Source: an uncultured Williamsia sp.
GTDB taxonomy: Bacteria; Actinomycetota; Actinomycetes; Mycobacteriales; Mycobacteriaceae
Reading direction: 5' to 3'
Assembly: GCF_947494875.1 (NCBI RefSeq)
Contig: NZ_CANLWM010000001.1
Location: 868,001 to 932,000, forward strand
DNA length: 64,000 bases
The stretch's first letter is position 1, and each line of letters starts with the position of its first letter. Positions 53,159 to 60,873 of this stretch are shown in pieces. A program made the position numbers and the translations under genes. Below the pieces are notes generated by a model. It had not been told where the DNA came from and searched no databases. It saw nothing but the letters and a program-made list of their open reading frames with translations.

Positions 53159-54940
53159 TCACACCAGGGACGTACGGGCCATGCGGCGCGAGAGCGCCGG
53201 GACGAAGCGGTAGACGCGGTACCCGACCGCGGCCTCGGGGGTGACGGGGACGACCGCGCGGTTCCGCAGCACGGCGTCGAGGATCCGGCGGGCCACCCTG
53301 TCGGGGGTGTAGCCGCGGCGGCGGTAGGCCGCGTCCATGCGGTCCTGGCGTCGTCTCTGTTCGTCACCGGTGGATCCGGCGAACTCGGTGGTCGAGACGA
53401 TCTTGGTGTCGACGATTCCCGGACAGATCGCGGAGACGCCGATGTGCGCGTCGGCGAGTTCGGCTCTGAGCGACTCGCTGAGCAGTAGGACCCCGGCCTT
53501 CGTGGCCGCGTACGCGCCGAGCCCCCGCTGGGGTGTGAACGCCGCCGCGGACGCGAGGTTGACGATGTGTCCGCCCTCGCCGCGCTGCACCATCTGCCGG
53601 CCGAAGTACCGGCTGCCGGTGGCGACCCCGATGAGGTTGATGTCGACGAGGCGTCGGATCTGCGCGTCGGTGGCGTCGAGCAGCGATCCCGCGAGGCCGA
53701 TCCCGGCGTTGTTGACGACGATGTCGGGGACGCCGTGCGCCTTCGCGACCTCCTCGGTGAACGACGCGAACGCCGCGTCGTCGGAGACGTCGAGCGGGTA
53801 GGCGTGCGCGGTGCCCCCGAGTGTGGCGATCGCCTCGACGGTGGTGCGGGCGCCGTCGAGGTCGATGTCGCTGCAGACGACCTCGGCCCCGGTGCGGGCG
53901 AACAGGATCGCCGTCTCGCGTCCGATCCCGCTGCCGGCGCCGGTGATCACCGCGAGTCGGCCCGCGAGGGGACCGCGAGGGCCGGTCACGGCGAGACGAT
54001 CGAGCGAGGACGGCGCCGAGCCCGATCCGCCCGCGCCCGACTCGATGGCCTCGATGAACTCGGTCGCGCGGTCGGCTACGAGGCGCGGTCGGGAGTAGGG
54101 CAACCAGTGGCCGGTGGGGAGGTCCCGACGCCAGAGGCGCGGTGCGTATCGCGGGGTGTTGTCGAAGATGGCCGCACGCAGCGCGATGTCGCGCGTGTTC
54201 ACGAGTTCGAGCACCGGGATGTCGGTCGAGCCCGGCGTCGGGTGGAACAGGCGTGGGCGGATGTTCGCGCGGTAGTAGCGCAGACCGGAGATCATGTCGC
54301 GGTGCAGGGTCGGTGCGACCGTGATCGCCGCCGGCGACGTCCCCTCGACGGCCTGCAGGAACCGGCGCCACACCGGCGCCCAGCCGAGCACGCCGAAGAA
54401 CACCTTCGGTACGACCGGCATCTGGAACATCACCGTGTAGGCCGACGACGCGACCTGCGACAGCGCCTGGGCCACGTTCGACGGGGTGGGTCGCGACAGC
54501 TTCTCGCGCGCCCAGGTGCCGAGGTGGTCGAGGTTGGGGCCGGAGATCGACACGAACGACGCGATGCGGTCCGCGGCGCCGGGCGTCGTCGCCGCCTCCC
54601 AGGTCTGCACCGAGCCCCAGTCGTGGGCGACGACGTGGGCGGGGCCGTCGGTGACGGCGTCGATGACCGCGAAGAGATCCTGCGCGAGCTCGGGCAGGGC
54701 ATACGGCGCGTCCCCGGCGGGGGCGTCGCTCTGTCCGTAGCCGCGGGTGTCGTAGGCGACGACGTGGAAACGGCTCGTGAGCAGCGGCGCGACCTGGTCC
54801 CAGAGGTGGTGCGTGTCCGGCCAGCCGTGCACCAGCACGACGGTCGGGGCATCCGGGACGCCGGCCTCGACGACGGCGAGCGTCACGTCGCCGTTCCGCA
54901 CGGTGCGCGGACGCCAGTCCACGGGTGTTCGGTCGGTCAC
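53159..54940 (-). CDS. ephD: EphD-type epoxide hydrolase/SDR fusion, 593 aa
   Basis: Residues about 10-310 are an epoxide-hydrolase-type alpha/beta hydrolase (VLVHGWPDTHHLW, nucleophile Asp in VVAHDWGSVQ, His in LPTGHWLPYS). Residues about 330-590 are an SDR (VITGAGSGIGRET, NNAGIGLAGS, NLASAAAFT, YAATK). The same fusion and nearly the same length is mycobacterial EphD, which acts on epoxy or oxygenated mycolic acids. The start is GTG 54940 by length; TTG 54958 is possible. First gene of a three-gene operon. Confidence 0.92.
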   Translation of the reverse strand: MTDRTPVDWRPRTVRNGDVTLAVVEAGVPDAPTVVLVHGWPDTHHLWDQVAPLLTSRFHVVAYDTRGYGQSDAPAGDAPYALPELAQDLFAVIDAVTDGPAHVVAHDWGSVQTWEAATTPGAADRIASFVSISGPNLDHLGTWAREKLSRPTPSNVAQALSQVASSAYTVMFQMPVVPKVFFGVLGWAPVWRRFLQAVEGTSPAAITVAPTLHRDMISGLRYYRANIRPRLFHPTPGSTDIPVLELVNTRDIALRAAIFDNTPRYAPRLWRRDLPTGHWLPYSRPRLVADRATEFIEAIESGAGGSGSAPSSLDRLAVTGPRGPLAGRLAVITGAGSGIGRETAILFARTGAEVVCSDIDLDGARTTVEAIATLGGTAHAYPLDVSDDAAFASFTEEVAKAHGVPDIVVNNAGIGLAGSLLDATDAQIRRLVDINLIGVATGSRYFGRQMVQRGEGGHIVNLASAAAFTPQRGLGAYAATKAGVLLLSESLRAELADAHIGVSAICPGIVDTKIVSTTEFAGSTGDEQRRRQDRMDAAYRRRGYTPDRVARRILDAVLRNRAVVPVTPEAAVGYRVYRFVPALSRRMARTSLV

Positions 54941-54988
54941 AGAAGTAGACGTTACCAACTGTCACACGTACAGCGGAAGTCCTGGCAC

Positions 54989-56647
54989 TCACCGACCGAG
55001 CTGGACGGCTTTCACGACGAGCAACACCGCTCCGACCACGAGATATCCCCGCAGGGCCAGCATGCCGAGTTTCGTGCCGGTCGACCATCGCACCGGCTCC
55101 AGCAGGGCCAGCGGCGGCATGCGCCACTGCTCCTTGTCGACTCCGGCCCAGTGGTCGCCGACCTCGGTGGTCCGTGCCCGTCGGCGCTCGGTCGCCCGTA
55201 GCGCCACCACGGCGATCAGCCCCGCCACCGCGATCCCCACCGCCAGCCAGATGCTCAGGGAGACGACGTCGGCGTCGGGGAAGAGCGTCGTGGTCATGAG
55301 GATCGCCGACAGCAGGATCAGCATCGCGACGATCGCGACCGCCAGGACGTTCAGCCATCGCTTGTTGACCCACGGGCCCAGGACCTGGCGGTCGTTGCAG
55401 AGCAGCAGCAGGAACACGCTGGCGCTCGGCAGCAACAACCCGGCCAACGCCTGTACGGCCGTGGTGATCAGCCCCAACGGGGCGTCCGGGATGAGGACGA
55501 TCGCCGCCGCGAGCACCACCATCGCCGTGTACGAGAGGTAGAACTTCTTCGCTTCGCGGAACCCGCGGTGCAGCGAGTGCTTCATCGAGAAGACGTCACC
55601 GAACGCGTAGCTCGTCGAGAGGGTCACGGCGGCGGCGCCGACGATCGAGGCGTCGAGCAGCACGATCGCGAAGATCGTCCCCAGCACGTGGCTGTGCTGC
55701 GACAGCATGTGCGCGATGTCGCTCGCGTCACTGCTGTCGGTCCACATCCCCGAGCCGGTGGACCGGGCCGCGAAGTCCGCGGTCGCGACGAGGGCGGCCG
55801 CGCCGATCACCACGACGAACGCCCCGATCGTGGTGTCCACGCGCTCGTACCCGATGAACCGGGGCGTGATGCGCTTGTCGATGATGTTCGACTGCTGGAA
55901 GAACAGCTGCCACGGTGCGACGGTGGTACCGACCATCGCGATGATCAGCAACACCGCGTCGGCGGAGACCCCGCCCCGGATGCCGGGGACGACGAAGCTC
56001 GTCGCCGCCCGACCCCAGTCCGGGTGACTCATCAGCAGCATCGGGATCTGCAGCAGCGTGATCGCGATGAAGACGAACATCGCCCGCTCCCAGCGTCGGA
56101 AGCTGCCGGTCGCGATGATCACCACCAGCGCGATGGCCGCGGTCGGCACGACGACGTACTGCGAGATCCCGAAATACGATGCAGCGAGGCTGATCCCGAT
56201 GAACTCGGTCACCAGGGTGAGGAAGTTCAGGACGAACAGGTCCCCGACGGAGAACCATCCCCAGCCGCGCCCGAACCGCTCGTTGATGAGCCGCGCGTGG
56301 CCGACGCCGGTGACGGCTCCGAGCCGCACCACCATCTCCTGGTTGACGATGAGCACCGGGATCAGCAGGAGCAGCACCCACATGAGCGAGTAGCCGTAGC
56401 TCTGTCCGGCCTGGGCGTAGGTCGCGACGCCACCGGCGTCGTTGTCGCCGACCATCACGATCAGCCCGGGGCCGAGGATGGCCAGCATCGTCAGCAGGCG
56501 GGTCGTGACGGTCCGTGTGGTCTGGGTGTCCGACAGCGAGATGCTGCCGAGCGCGCCCGTGATGTCCCCGACGTGGGCGGAGTCGAGATGGGCTGAGCGG
56601 CGGGTGATCTCGGCGGCGTCCAGGCCGTCGTGCAGCCGGTCGCTCAT
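54989..56647 (-). CDS. Nramp-fold (SLC11-related) divalent metal transporter, probably Mg2+, 552 aa
   Basis: Eleven or so membrane helices with Nramp order. Helix 1 reads GDNDAGGVATYAQAG where typical Nramps have DPGN, so Asp is kept but Asn is Gly. Helix 6 reads TTVAPWQLFFQQS where typical Nramps have MPHN, so the metal-binding Met is Ala. Loss of this Met is known to favour hard ions such as Mg2+ and Ca2+, and Nramp-related Mg2+ transporters (NRMT) exist. ATG overlaps the MgtE-like gene stop. An M-box riboswitch heads the operon. A charged 45-residue N-tail precedes helix 1. Confidence 0.92.
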   Translation of the reverse strand: MSDRLHDGLDAAEITRRSAHLDSAHVGDITGALGSISLSDTQTTRTVTTRLLTMLAILGPGLIVMVGDNDAGGVATYAQAGQSYGYSLMWVLLLLIPVLIVNQEMVVRLGAVTGVGHARLINERFGRGWGWFSVGDLFVLNFLTLVTEFIGISLAASYFGISQYVVVPTAAIALVVIIATGSFRRWERAMFVFIAITLLQIPMLLMSHPDWGRAATSFVVPGIRGGVSADAVLLIIAMVGTTVAPWQLFFQQSNIIDKRITPRFIGYERVDTTIGAFVVVIGAAALVATADFAARSTGSGMWTDSSDASDIAHMLSQHSHVLGTIFAIVLLDASIVGAAAVTLSTSYAFGDVFSMKHSLHRGFREAKKFYLSYTAMVVLAAAIVLIPDAPLGLITTAVQALAGLLLPSASVFLLLLCNDRQVLGPWVNKRWLNVLAVAIVAMLILLSAILMTTTLFPDADVVSLSIWLAVGIAVAGLIAVVALRATERRRARTTEVGDHWAGVDKEQWRMPPLALLEPVRWSTGTKLGMLALRGYLVVGAVLLVVKAVQLGR

Positions 56648-57951
56648 CGGAGGTCTCCGTTCGTCTCGGGTCCGACACCCCGGACCGGGCGTGGCGCGGG
56701 TTCGCGCCGTCGCCAGTCGTCGGGGATCGTCACCTCGAGGACGTCGTCGACGGTGACCACGCCGAGCACGCGGTCGTCGTCGTCGACGACGGGGATGGTG
56801 GCGAGGTTGTAGTCCGACATCAGCAGCGCGATGTCGGCGACGTCGGCGGTGGTCTCGACGCGGACGGGGTCGTCGTCCATGAGCGCCCGCAGCGTCGCCC
56901 CCGGATCGGACTGCAGGAGTCGGATCACCGACACCACGCCCGCGAGACGACCGTCGTCGTCGAGCACCTGCACCTTGAGCAGTGCCTCCGGCTGCAGCGA
57001 CCCGGCCGCGGCGATCGCGTCGAGGGCGCGCCGTGCGGTGTCCGCCGCCGGGCGGGTGAGGACGTCGACGTTCATCAGGCCCCCGGCGCTGTCGGGGTTG
57101 AAGCCGAGGAGCGTGATCACCTTCGCCCGGGCGCCGTCGGGCATCGCGTCGAGCACACGCCGGCGCCGGGACTGCTTGAGATCCGCGACGGTGTCGGCGG
57201 CATCGTCCGCTCGCATCCGCGTCAGCAGTTCGGCGACGTCGGCGTCGCTACGTGCCTCGAGGAGCCGGGCCGCGGTCTCGCTGTCGAGTTCGGAGAACAC
57301 GTCGGCCTCGAGCTCGGGGTCGCCGTGCACCCGGTCGAGGATCTCGCCGCTCTCGGTGCGGTTCGCGTCCTCGATGAGGTCGGCGAGCTCGGCGGGGCGG
57401 AGCCGGCGCATCGGGTCGTCGGCGCTGCGCGCGGCGATCGAGCCACCATGACCGATCAACGGCTCGAACGACTTCCAGTCGCGCCGGGCGTGACCCGTCC
57501 CGCGTCGGATCAGTCCGGACATCCGCGCCGGGCGCCGCGTGTCGAGTCGGGCGAGCACCCAGGTGCCGGGTTCGCCGGCGCCGGGCACCAGTTCGATGTC
57601 GAAGGCGTGGACCAGCTCCGCCGAAGAGACGTCGATCAGCCGGTGGTCGAGCAGATCGTCGTCGAGCAGGACCTCACCGGCGCGACGTTCGAACCCGCGG
57701 ACGTCGACGGTGTTCTGGGACAGGCGGGCGCGCTCCTGTTCGAGTGCGTCGACGTGCTCCCAGGCCACGAAGATCCGTCGGCCGGCGACGTCGACGACGA
57801 CGCCGGTGACGAGCGGATACGCGTCACCGCGGAGGCGGACGATCAGGTCGGCGAGGCGGCCCACCTGGTCGCCGGTCCGGGCGACGACGGGACTGCCGAG
57901 CAGTCGGCGGAAGTGGATCACGGCGGGGTGGGTGGCGGTGGTGTCGATCAT
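56644..57951 (-). CDS. Soluble PRC-barrel/MgtE-N/CBS protein, Mg2+ sensor-like, 435 aa
   Basis: Residues about 15-100 resemble a PRC-barrel (GSPVVARTGDQVGRLADLIV). About 190-290 is an MgtE N domain: LRPAELADLIEDANRTESGE, SDADVAELLTRMRADDAADTVADL (in parts), LLGFNPDSAGGLMN. About 300-420 is a CBS pair ending LATIPVVDDDDRVLGVVTVDDV. In MgtE channels these parts close the pore when Mg2+ binds; here no membrane segment follows. ATGA overlaps on both sides couple it to mgtC and the Nramp-like gene, so it may gate that permease. Confidence 0.9.
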   Translation of the reverse strand: MIDTTATHPAVIHFRRLLGSPVVARTGDQVGRLADLIVRLRGDAYPLVTGVVVDVAGRRIFVAWEHVDALEQERARLSQNTVDVRGFERRAGEVLLDDDLLDHRLIDVSSAELVHAFDIELVPGAGEPGTWVLARLDTRRPARMSGLIRRGTGHARRDWKSFEPLIGHGGSIAARSADDPMRRLRPAELADLIEDANRTESGEILDRVHGDPELEADVFSELDSETAARLLEARSDADVAELLTRMRADDAADTVADLKQSRRRRVLDAMPDGARAKVITLLGFNPDSAGGLMNVDVLTRPAADTARRALDAIAAAGSLQPEALLKVQVLDDDGRLAGVVSVIRLLQSDPGATLRALMDDDPVRVETTADVADIALLMSDYNLATIPVVDDDDRVLGVVTVDDVLEVTIPDDWRRREPAPRPVRGVGPETNGDLR

Positions 57952-58658
57952 CGATCCGTCTCCTGAGTCATCGGGAGGTCGCGGTCCCAGCGCACGGAGC
58001 GCACTGTCGGTTCCACGCACAGTCGGGTGACCGCGGACTGGATGCGGTCGTCGTCGCGGTGGTCGGAGTGCACCTCCACCACCAGGTGTGTCGCCCCGTC
58101 GGACTCGGTGACGTCGACGGCGCGGATGCGGGCGTCACCGCCCGAGACGCCGTCGACGAGCAGGGACCGCGCGGAGCGGGCGCCGTCCGGCTCGGTCTCG
58201 ACGGTGATGGTGTAGGTCGCTGGCGTCTCGTCGCCGGACTCGGGGTGCCGGTCGACCACGCGTCCGAGCCGGCGCAGGGCGACGTTGACCGTCACCACCG
58301 CGACGGTGCCCATCGCGGCCACGGAGTACAGCCCCGCACCGGCGAGTGCACCCACGGCGGCCGAACACCACAGTGTTGCCGCGGTGTTCAACCCCCGGAC
58401 ACCCAGACCGTCGCGGAGGATGACACCGGCGCCGAGAAAGCCGATGCCGGAGACGATCTGGGCCGCGACGCGGGTCGGATCCGCCGTCCCGCCGGAGAAC
58501 CCGTGCGCGGACAGGACCACGAAGAGCGTCGCGCCGGTCGAGACCAGGGCGTTCGTGCGCAACCCGGCCATCCGGGCGCGGTACTGGCGTTCGAAACCGA
58601 TCACGGTTCCGAGGCCGAGCCCACAGAGCAGGCGCAGCACGGTGTCGAGCGTGGACAT
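57948..58658 (-). CDS. mgtC: MgtC/SapB-family protein, 236 aa
   Basis: About four N-terminal helices with the MgtC core (GLGTVIGFERQYRARMAGLRTNALVSTG in parts, then AAQIVSGIGFLGAGVILRDG and GLNTAATLWCSAAVG) and an ACT-like soluble C-terminal domain. MgtC helps cells cope with low Mg2+ and acid, partly by acting on ATP synthase. ATG 58658 has GGAGG. The M-box riboswitch lies 60-220 nt upstream. Confidence 0.94.
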   Translation of the reverse strand: MSTLDTVLRLLCGLGLGTVIGFERQYRARMAGLRTNALVSTGATLFVVLSAHGFSGGTADPTRVAAQIVSGIGFLGAGVILRDGLGVRGLNTAATLWCSAAVGALAGAGLYSVAAMGTVAVVTVNVALRRLGRVVDRHPESGDETPATYTITVETEPDGARSARSLLVDGVSGGDARIRAVDVTESDGATHLVVEVHSDHRDDDRIQSAVTRLCVEPTVRSVRWDRDLPMTQETDR

Positions 58659-58715
58659 GACGGGACCTCCGGGACGGTCGAGGACGCACCACGTGCCGGA
58701 GCGGAAGGAGATCGC

Positions 58716-58877
58716 CCCCTCGTAAGACCTTTGGCACTTCACGGCGTGGACCTCGACAGCTGTCGAGGAGCCAATCGGGGTCAACCCTTAAGCCGGGAAG
58801 ACCTGTCCTGACCCGGGGCGTCTCTGGACGTTTGGGGTCGCTGGCGTGTTTCCGTGAAGGAGCCTCAGCGAACGATG
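58716..58877 (-). promoter_or_regulatory. M-box (ykoK-type) Mg2+ riboswitch
   Basis: On the minus strand the leader reads GCTGAGGCTCCT (about 58870-58857), then ACCCCAAACGTCCAGAGACG with CCCCGGGTCAGGACAGG, a CCTCGACAGCTGTCGAGG hairpin, and GTGAAGTGCCAAAGGTCTTA at 58742-58723. These match, in order, the conserved M-box blocks GGTGAGGCTCC, AAACGTCCAGAGACGCC, GGGTCAACAGG and GTGCTAAAGCTCTAC. With Mg2+ bound, M-boxes switch downstream genes off. It precedes mgtC and its operon; no U-rich terminator is seen, so Rho or translation control is likely. Confidence 0.93.
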
Positions 58878-59113
58878 GCACCTTGCGGGGGACAGTGAAC
58901 CCCACCTGTGGCCACCGCGCAAGAACGCGTCAAGAACACGTAAGTGCAAGGGGCAGAACCCCTCTGACGCGGCGAACGGCTCGTAGCGGACACCTCGGAC
59001 AGAGCGGTCGCCGGCGAGGCGGTCCGCGGGCGACGTGGCGGCGGCCACAGGCACAAGGGTTCTCTCAGGTCCGATCGGTACGATCCGCGGCCGGGGAGAG
59101 CAAGGGGGAGGAC
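58878..59113. other. Remainder of divergent intergenic region
   Basis: 236 bp between the M-box leader and the lipoprotein gene. It must hold the mgtC promoter (minus strand) and the promoter of the lipoprotein gene. I see no clear gene and no clear operator. Confidence 0.5.
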
Positions 59114-60730
59114 GTGCGCGGACGTGCGCTGACGGTGCTGGTGTGTGCCGCGCTGGTGATCACCGGTGCGGCCGCCTGCTCGTCGCAGGAGCAACCGAGG
59201 GTGACGGGCGACCGCCCGACCGCCTCGACGACCGTCGGTGTACCGCCGTCAGTGGCCCCTGGGGACCTCGTCGTCGCGTCGGTGACGTGGAACGGTCGGG
59301 GTCGCGTGTTCGCGCGCGGCGCCGTGCAGGCGTGGGCCGCCGGCGACCGGCCGGTGACCGTCACGGGCTCCGGGGGCTGGCGCAGCCAGGTGATCTACGG
59401 GATCGCCACCGGCGATCGCGCACCGATCGAGGTCGAGGTGACCGACGGCTCGACCGTGCGGGTCGACGTCCGACGGTGGACCGGCGTCGACGCGACCACC
59501 CCGCTCATCGCCCGGTCGACGGGGCCGCTCACCCCGATCCCGGGTGGCGGCCGCGGTCTGGCGGTGTCGGTGGCGGCATCGTCCTCGGGCCCCTCGGCGA
59601 TGGAGGGGCGTGTGGTGGACATGTCGCAGCGGACGGCACCGCTGGTCTCGTCGCCGGGCGGGACGACGGTGCAGACGCTCCTGTTCGCCACGGGTCCGTC
59701 CACCAGGACGCCGCGCGACGCGCTGCGGGAACCGTTCTCGCCCACCAGCATCTGGAACACCGCGATCGGCGCCGACGCGGACTACGTCGACGCGAGGATG
59801 CCCGCCCGGCCCGGCGGTGACCGGTTCGCGCCCATGCCGCAGAACGACGAGACGTCGATCATCGAGACGCCCGACGCGCCGCTCACGGACCTGCGGTACA
59901 GCGACGCGGGATGGACCGGCCGGGACCGATGCGACGCCACGTCACGCACCTTCTTCCGCGTCCCGATGCCACGGGACTACGTGGTGGCGCAGTCGACCAA
60001 CAACGAGGGCGCCAGCTGGCTCATGCCGGGGAACCGGACCGTCATGCAGAGCGCTCCGCTCGCGCGGTGCAGCCCGGGGTCGCCCGCGACGAGCCTCGAC
60101 GTCTCCGACCCGGTGGACCTCTACGGCAACGGCATCACGCACGGGCTCGGGGGGTCGGGACTGTCCGGGCTCGTCGGCGCGCTGCGCCTGGGGGAACTGA
60201 CGCCCTCGACCGCGGCGACCGGACCCCGGCACGCGCTGCGGGTCAACATCGACACCAACCGCCAGTTGCACCGGTGTGCGAGCGGGGACTGCTTCCGGTG
60301 GCCCGCCTCGGCGTCGGACAGTGACGCGGAGCAGACCTACGGCAGCCAGGGATCGGCGCCGTCGGCGATGCGGATGGGGGCACTCCTGGCCATCCCGCTC
60401 GACGTCGACATCGACAGTCTCGGGCTGCAGACGATTCCCGGGCGACAGATCGCGTGGACGCTGCAGAACTACGGCGCCTACGTCGGCGACTCGGCGGCGT
60501 GCGCGTGCTTTGCGTTCGTGACCGAGAAGGGACCTTCGGGGAGATTCGCCGATCAGTTCCGGGCCGACTACGGCTACCCGTTCGAACAGCGGATCGCGAC
60601 GGGGTCGCCCTGGACGCGCGACATGCAGCGCATCCAGGAGGTTCTCGCGGTGGTCGACGACAACGCACCCGACGACATCGGGGGCGGCGGACTGCCCGCC
60701 CAACCGGCCCCTGCGCCGCTCGGAGGGTGA
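59114..60730 (+). CDS. Putative lipoprotein of unrecognised family, 538 aa
   Basis: GTG 59114 follows GGGGGAGG. The N-terminus is a lipoprotein signal (VCAALVITGAAAC, lipidated Cys near residue 21). A beta-rich domain fills about 40-195. A second domain starts FSPTSIWNTAIGADADYVDA and has NNEGASWLMPGN, YGNGITHGLGGSGLSGLVGA, RLGELTP and ALRVNI, with two cysteine pairs (RCASGDC, ACAC). The HG-GGSGLSGL block recalls surface proteins of unknown function. Next to a Wzz-like gene, so a role in polysaccharide handling is possible. Function not recognised. Confidence 0.8.
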   Translation: MRGRALTVLVCAALVITGAAACSSQEQPRVTGDRPTASTTVGVPPSVAPGDLVVASVTWNGRGRVFARGAVQAWAAGDRPVTVTGSGGWRSQVIYGIATGDRAPIEVEVTDGSTVRVDVRRWTGVDATTPLIARSTGPLTPIPGGGRGLAVSVAASSSGPSAMEGRVVDMSQRTAPLVSSPGGTTVQTLLFATGPSTRTPRDALREPFSPTSIWNTAIGADADYVDARMPARPGGDRFAPMPQNDETSIIETPDAPLTDLRYSDAGWTGRDRCDATSRTFFRVPMPRDYVVAQSTNNEGASWLMPGNRTVMQSAPLARCSPGSPATSLDVSDPVDLYGNGITHGLGGSGLSGLVGALRLGELTPSTAATGPRHALRVNIDTNRQLHRCASGDCFRWPASASDSDAEQTYGSQGSAPSAMRMGALLAIPLDVDIDSLGLQTIPGRQIAWTLQNYGAYVGDSAACACFAFVTEKGPSGRFADQFRADYGYPFEQRIATGSPWTRDMQRIQEVLAVVDDNAPDDIGGGGLPAQPAPAPLGG

Positions 60731-60738
60731 CTCCCGAG

Positions 60739-60766
60739 TTGTGCACACGAACGAGTCAAGTATAGT
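60739..60766 (+). promoter_or_regulatory. SigA-like promoter of Wzz-like gene
   Basis: TTGTGC (60739-60744), 16-bp spacer, TATAGT (60761-60766), in an AT-rich gap. The expected transcript has a leader of about 100 nt before the TTG start. Confidence 0.45.
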
Positions 60767-60873
60767 CAATTTCGTTGTGATGACAGAAACCCTGTCGCCA
60801 TGGCGTCATCGGCCTGGGAACCGTAGGCGCTGCAGGGAATTCCGCATCACGCACAGTTCGTCAAGGGGGGGCC

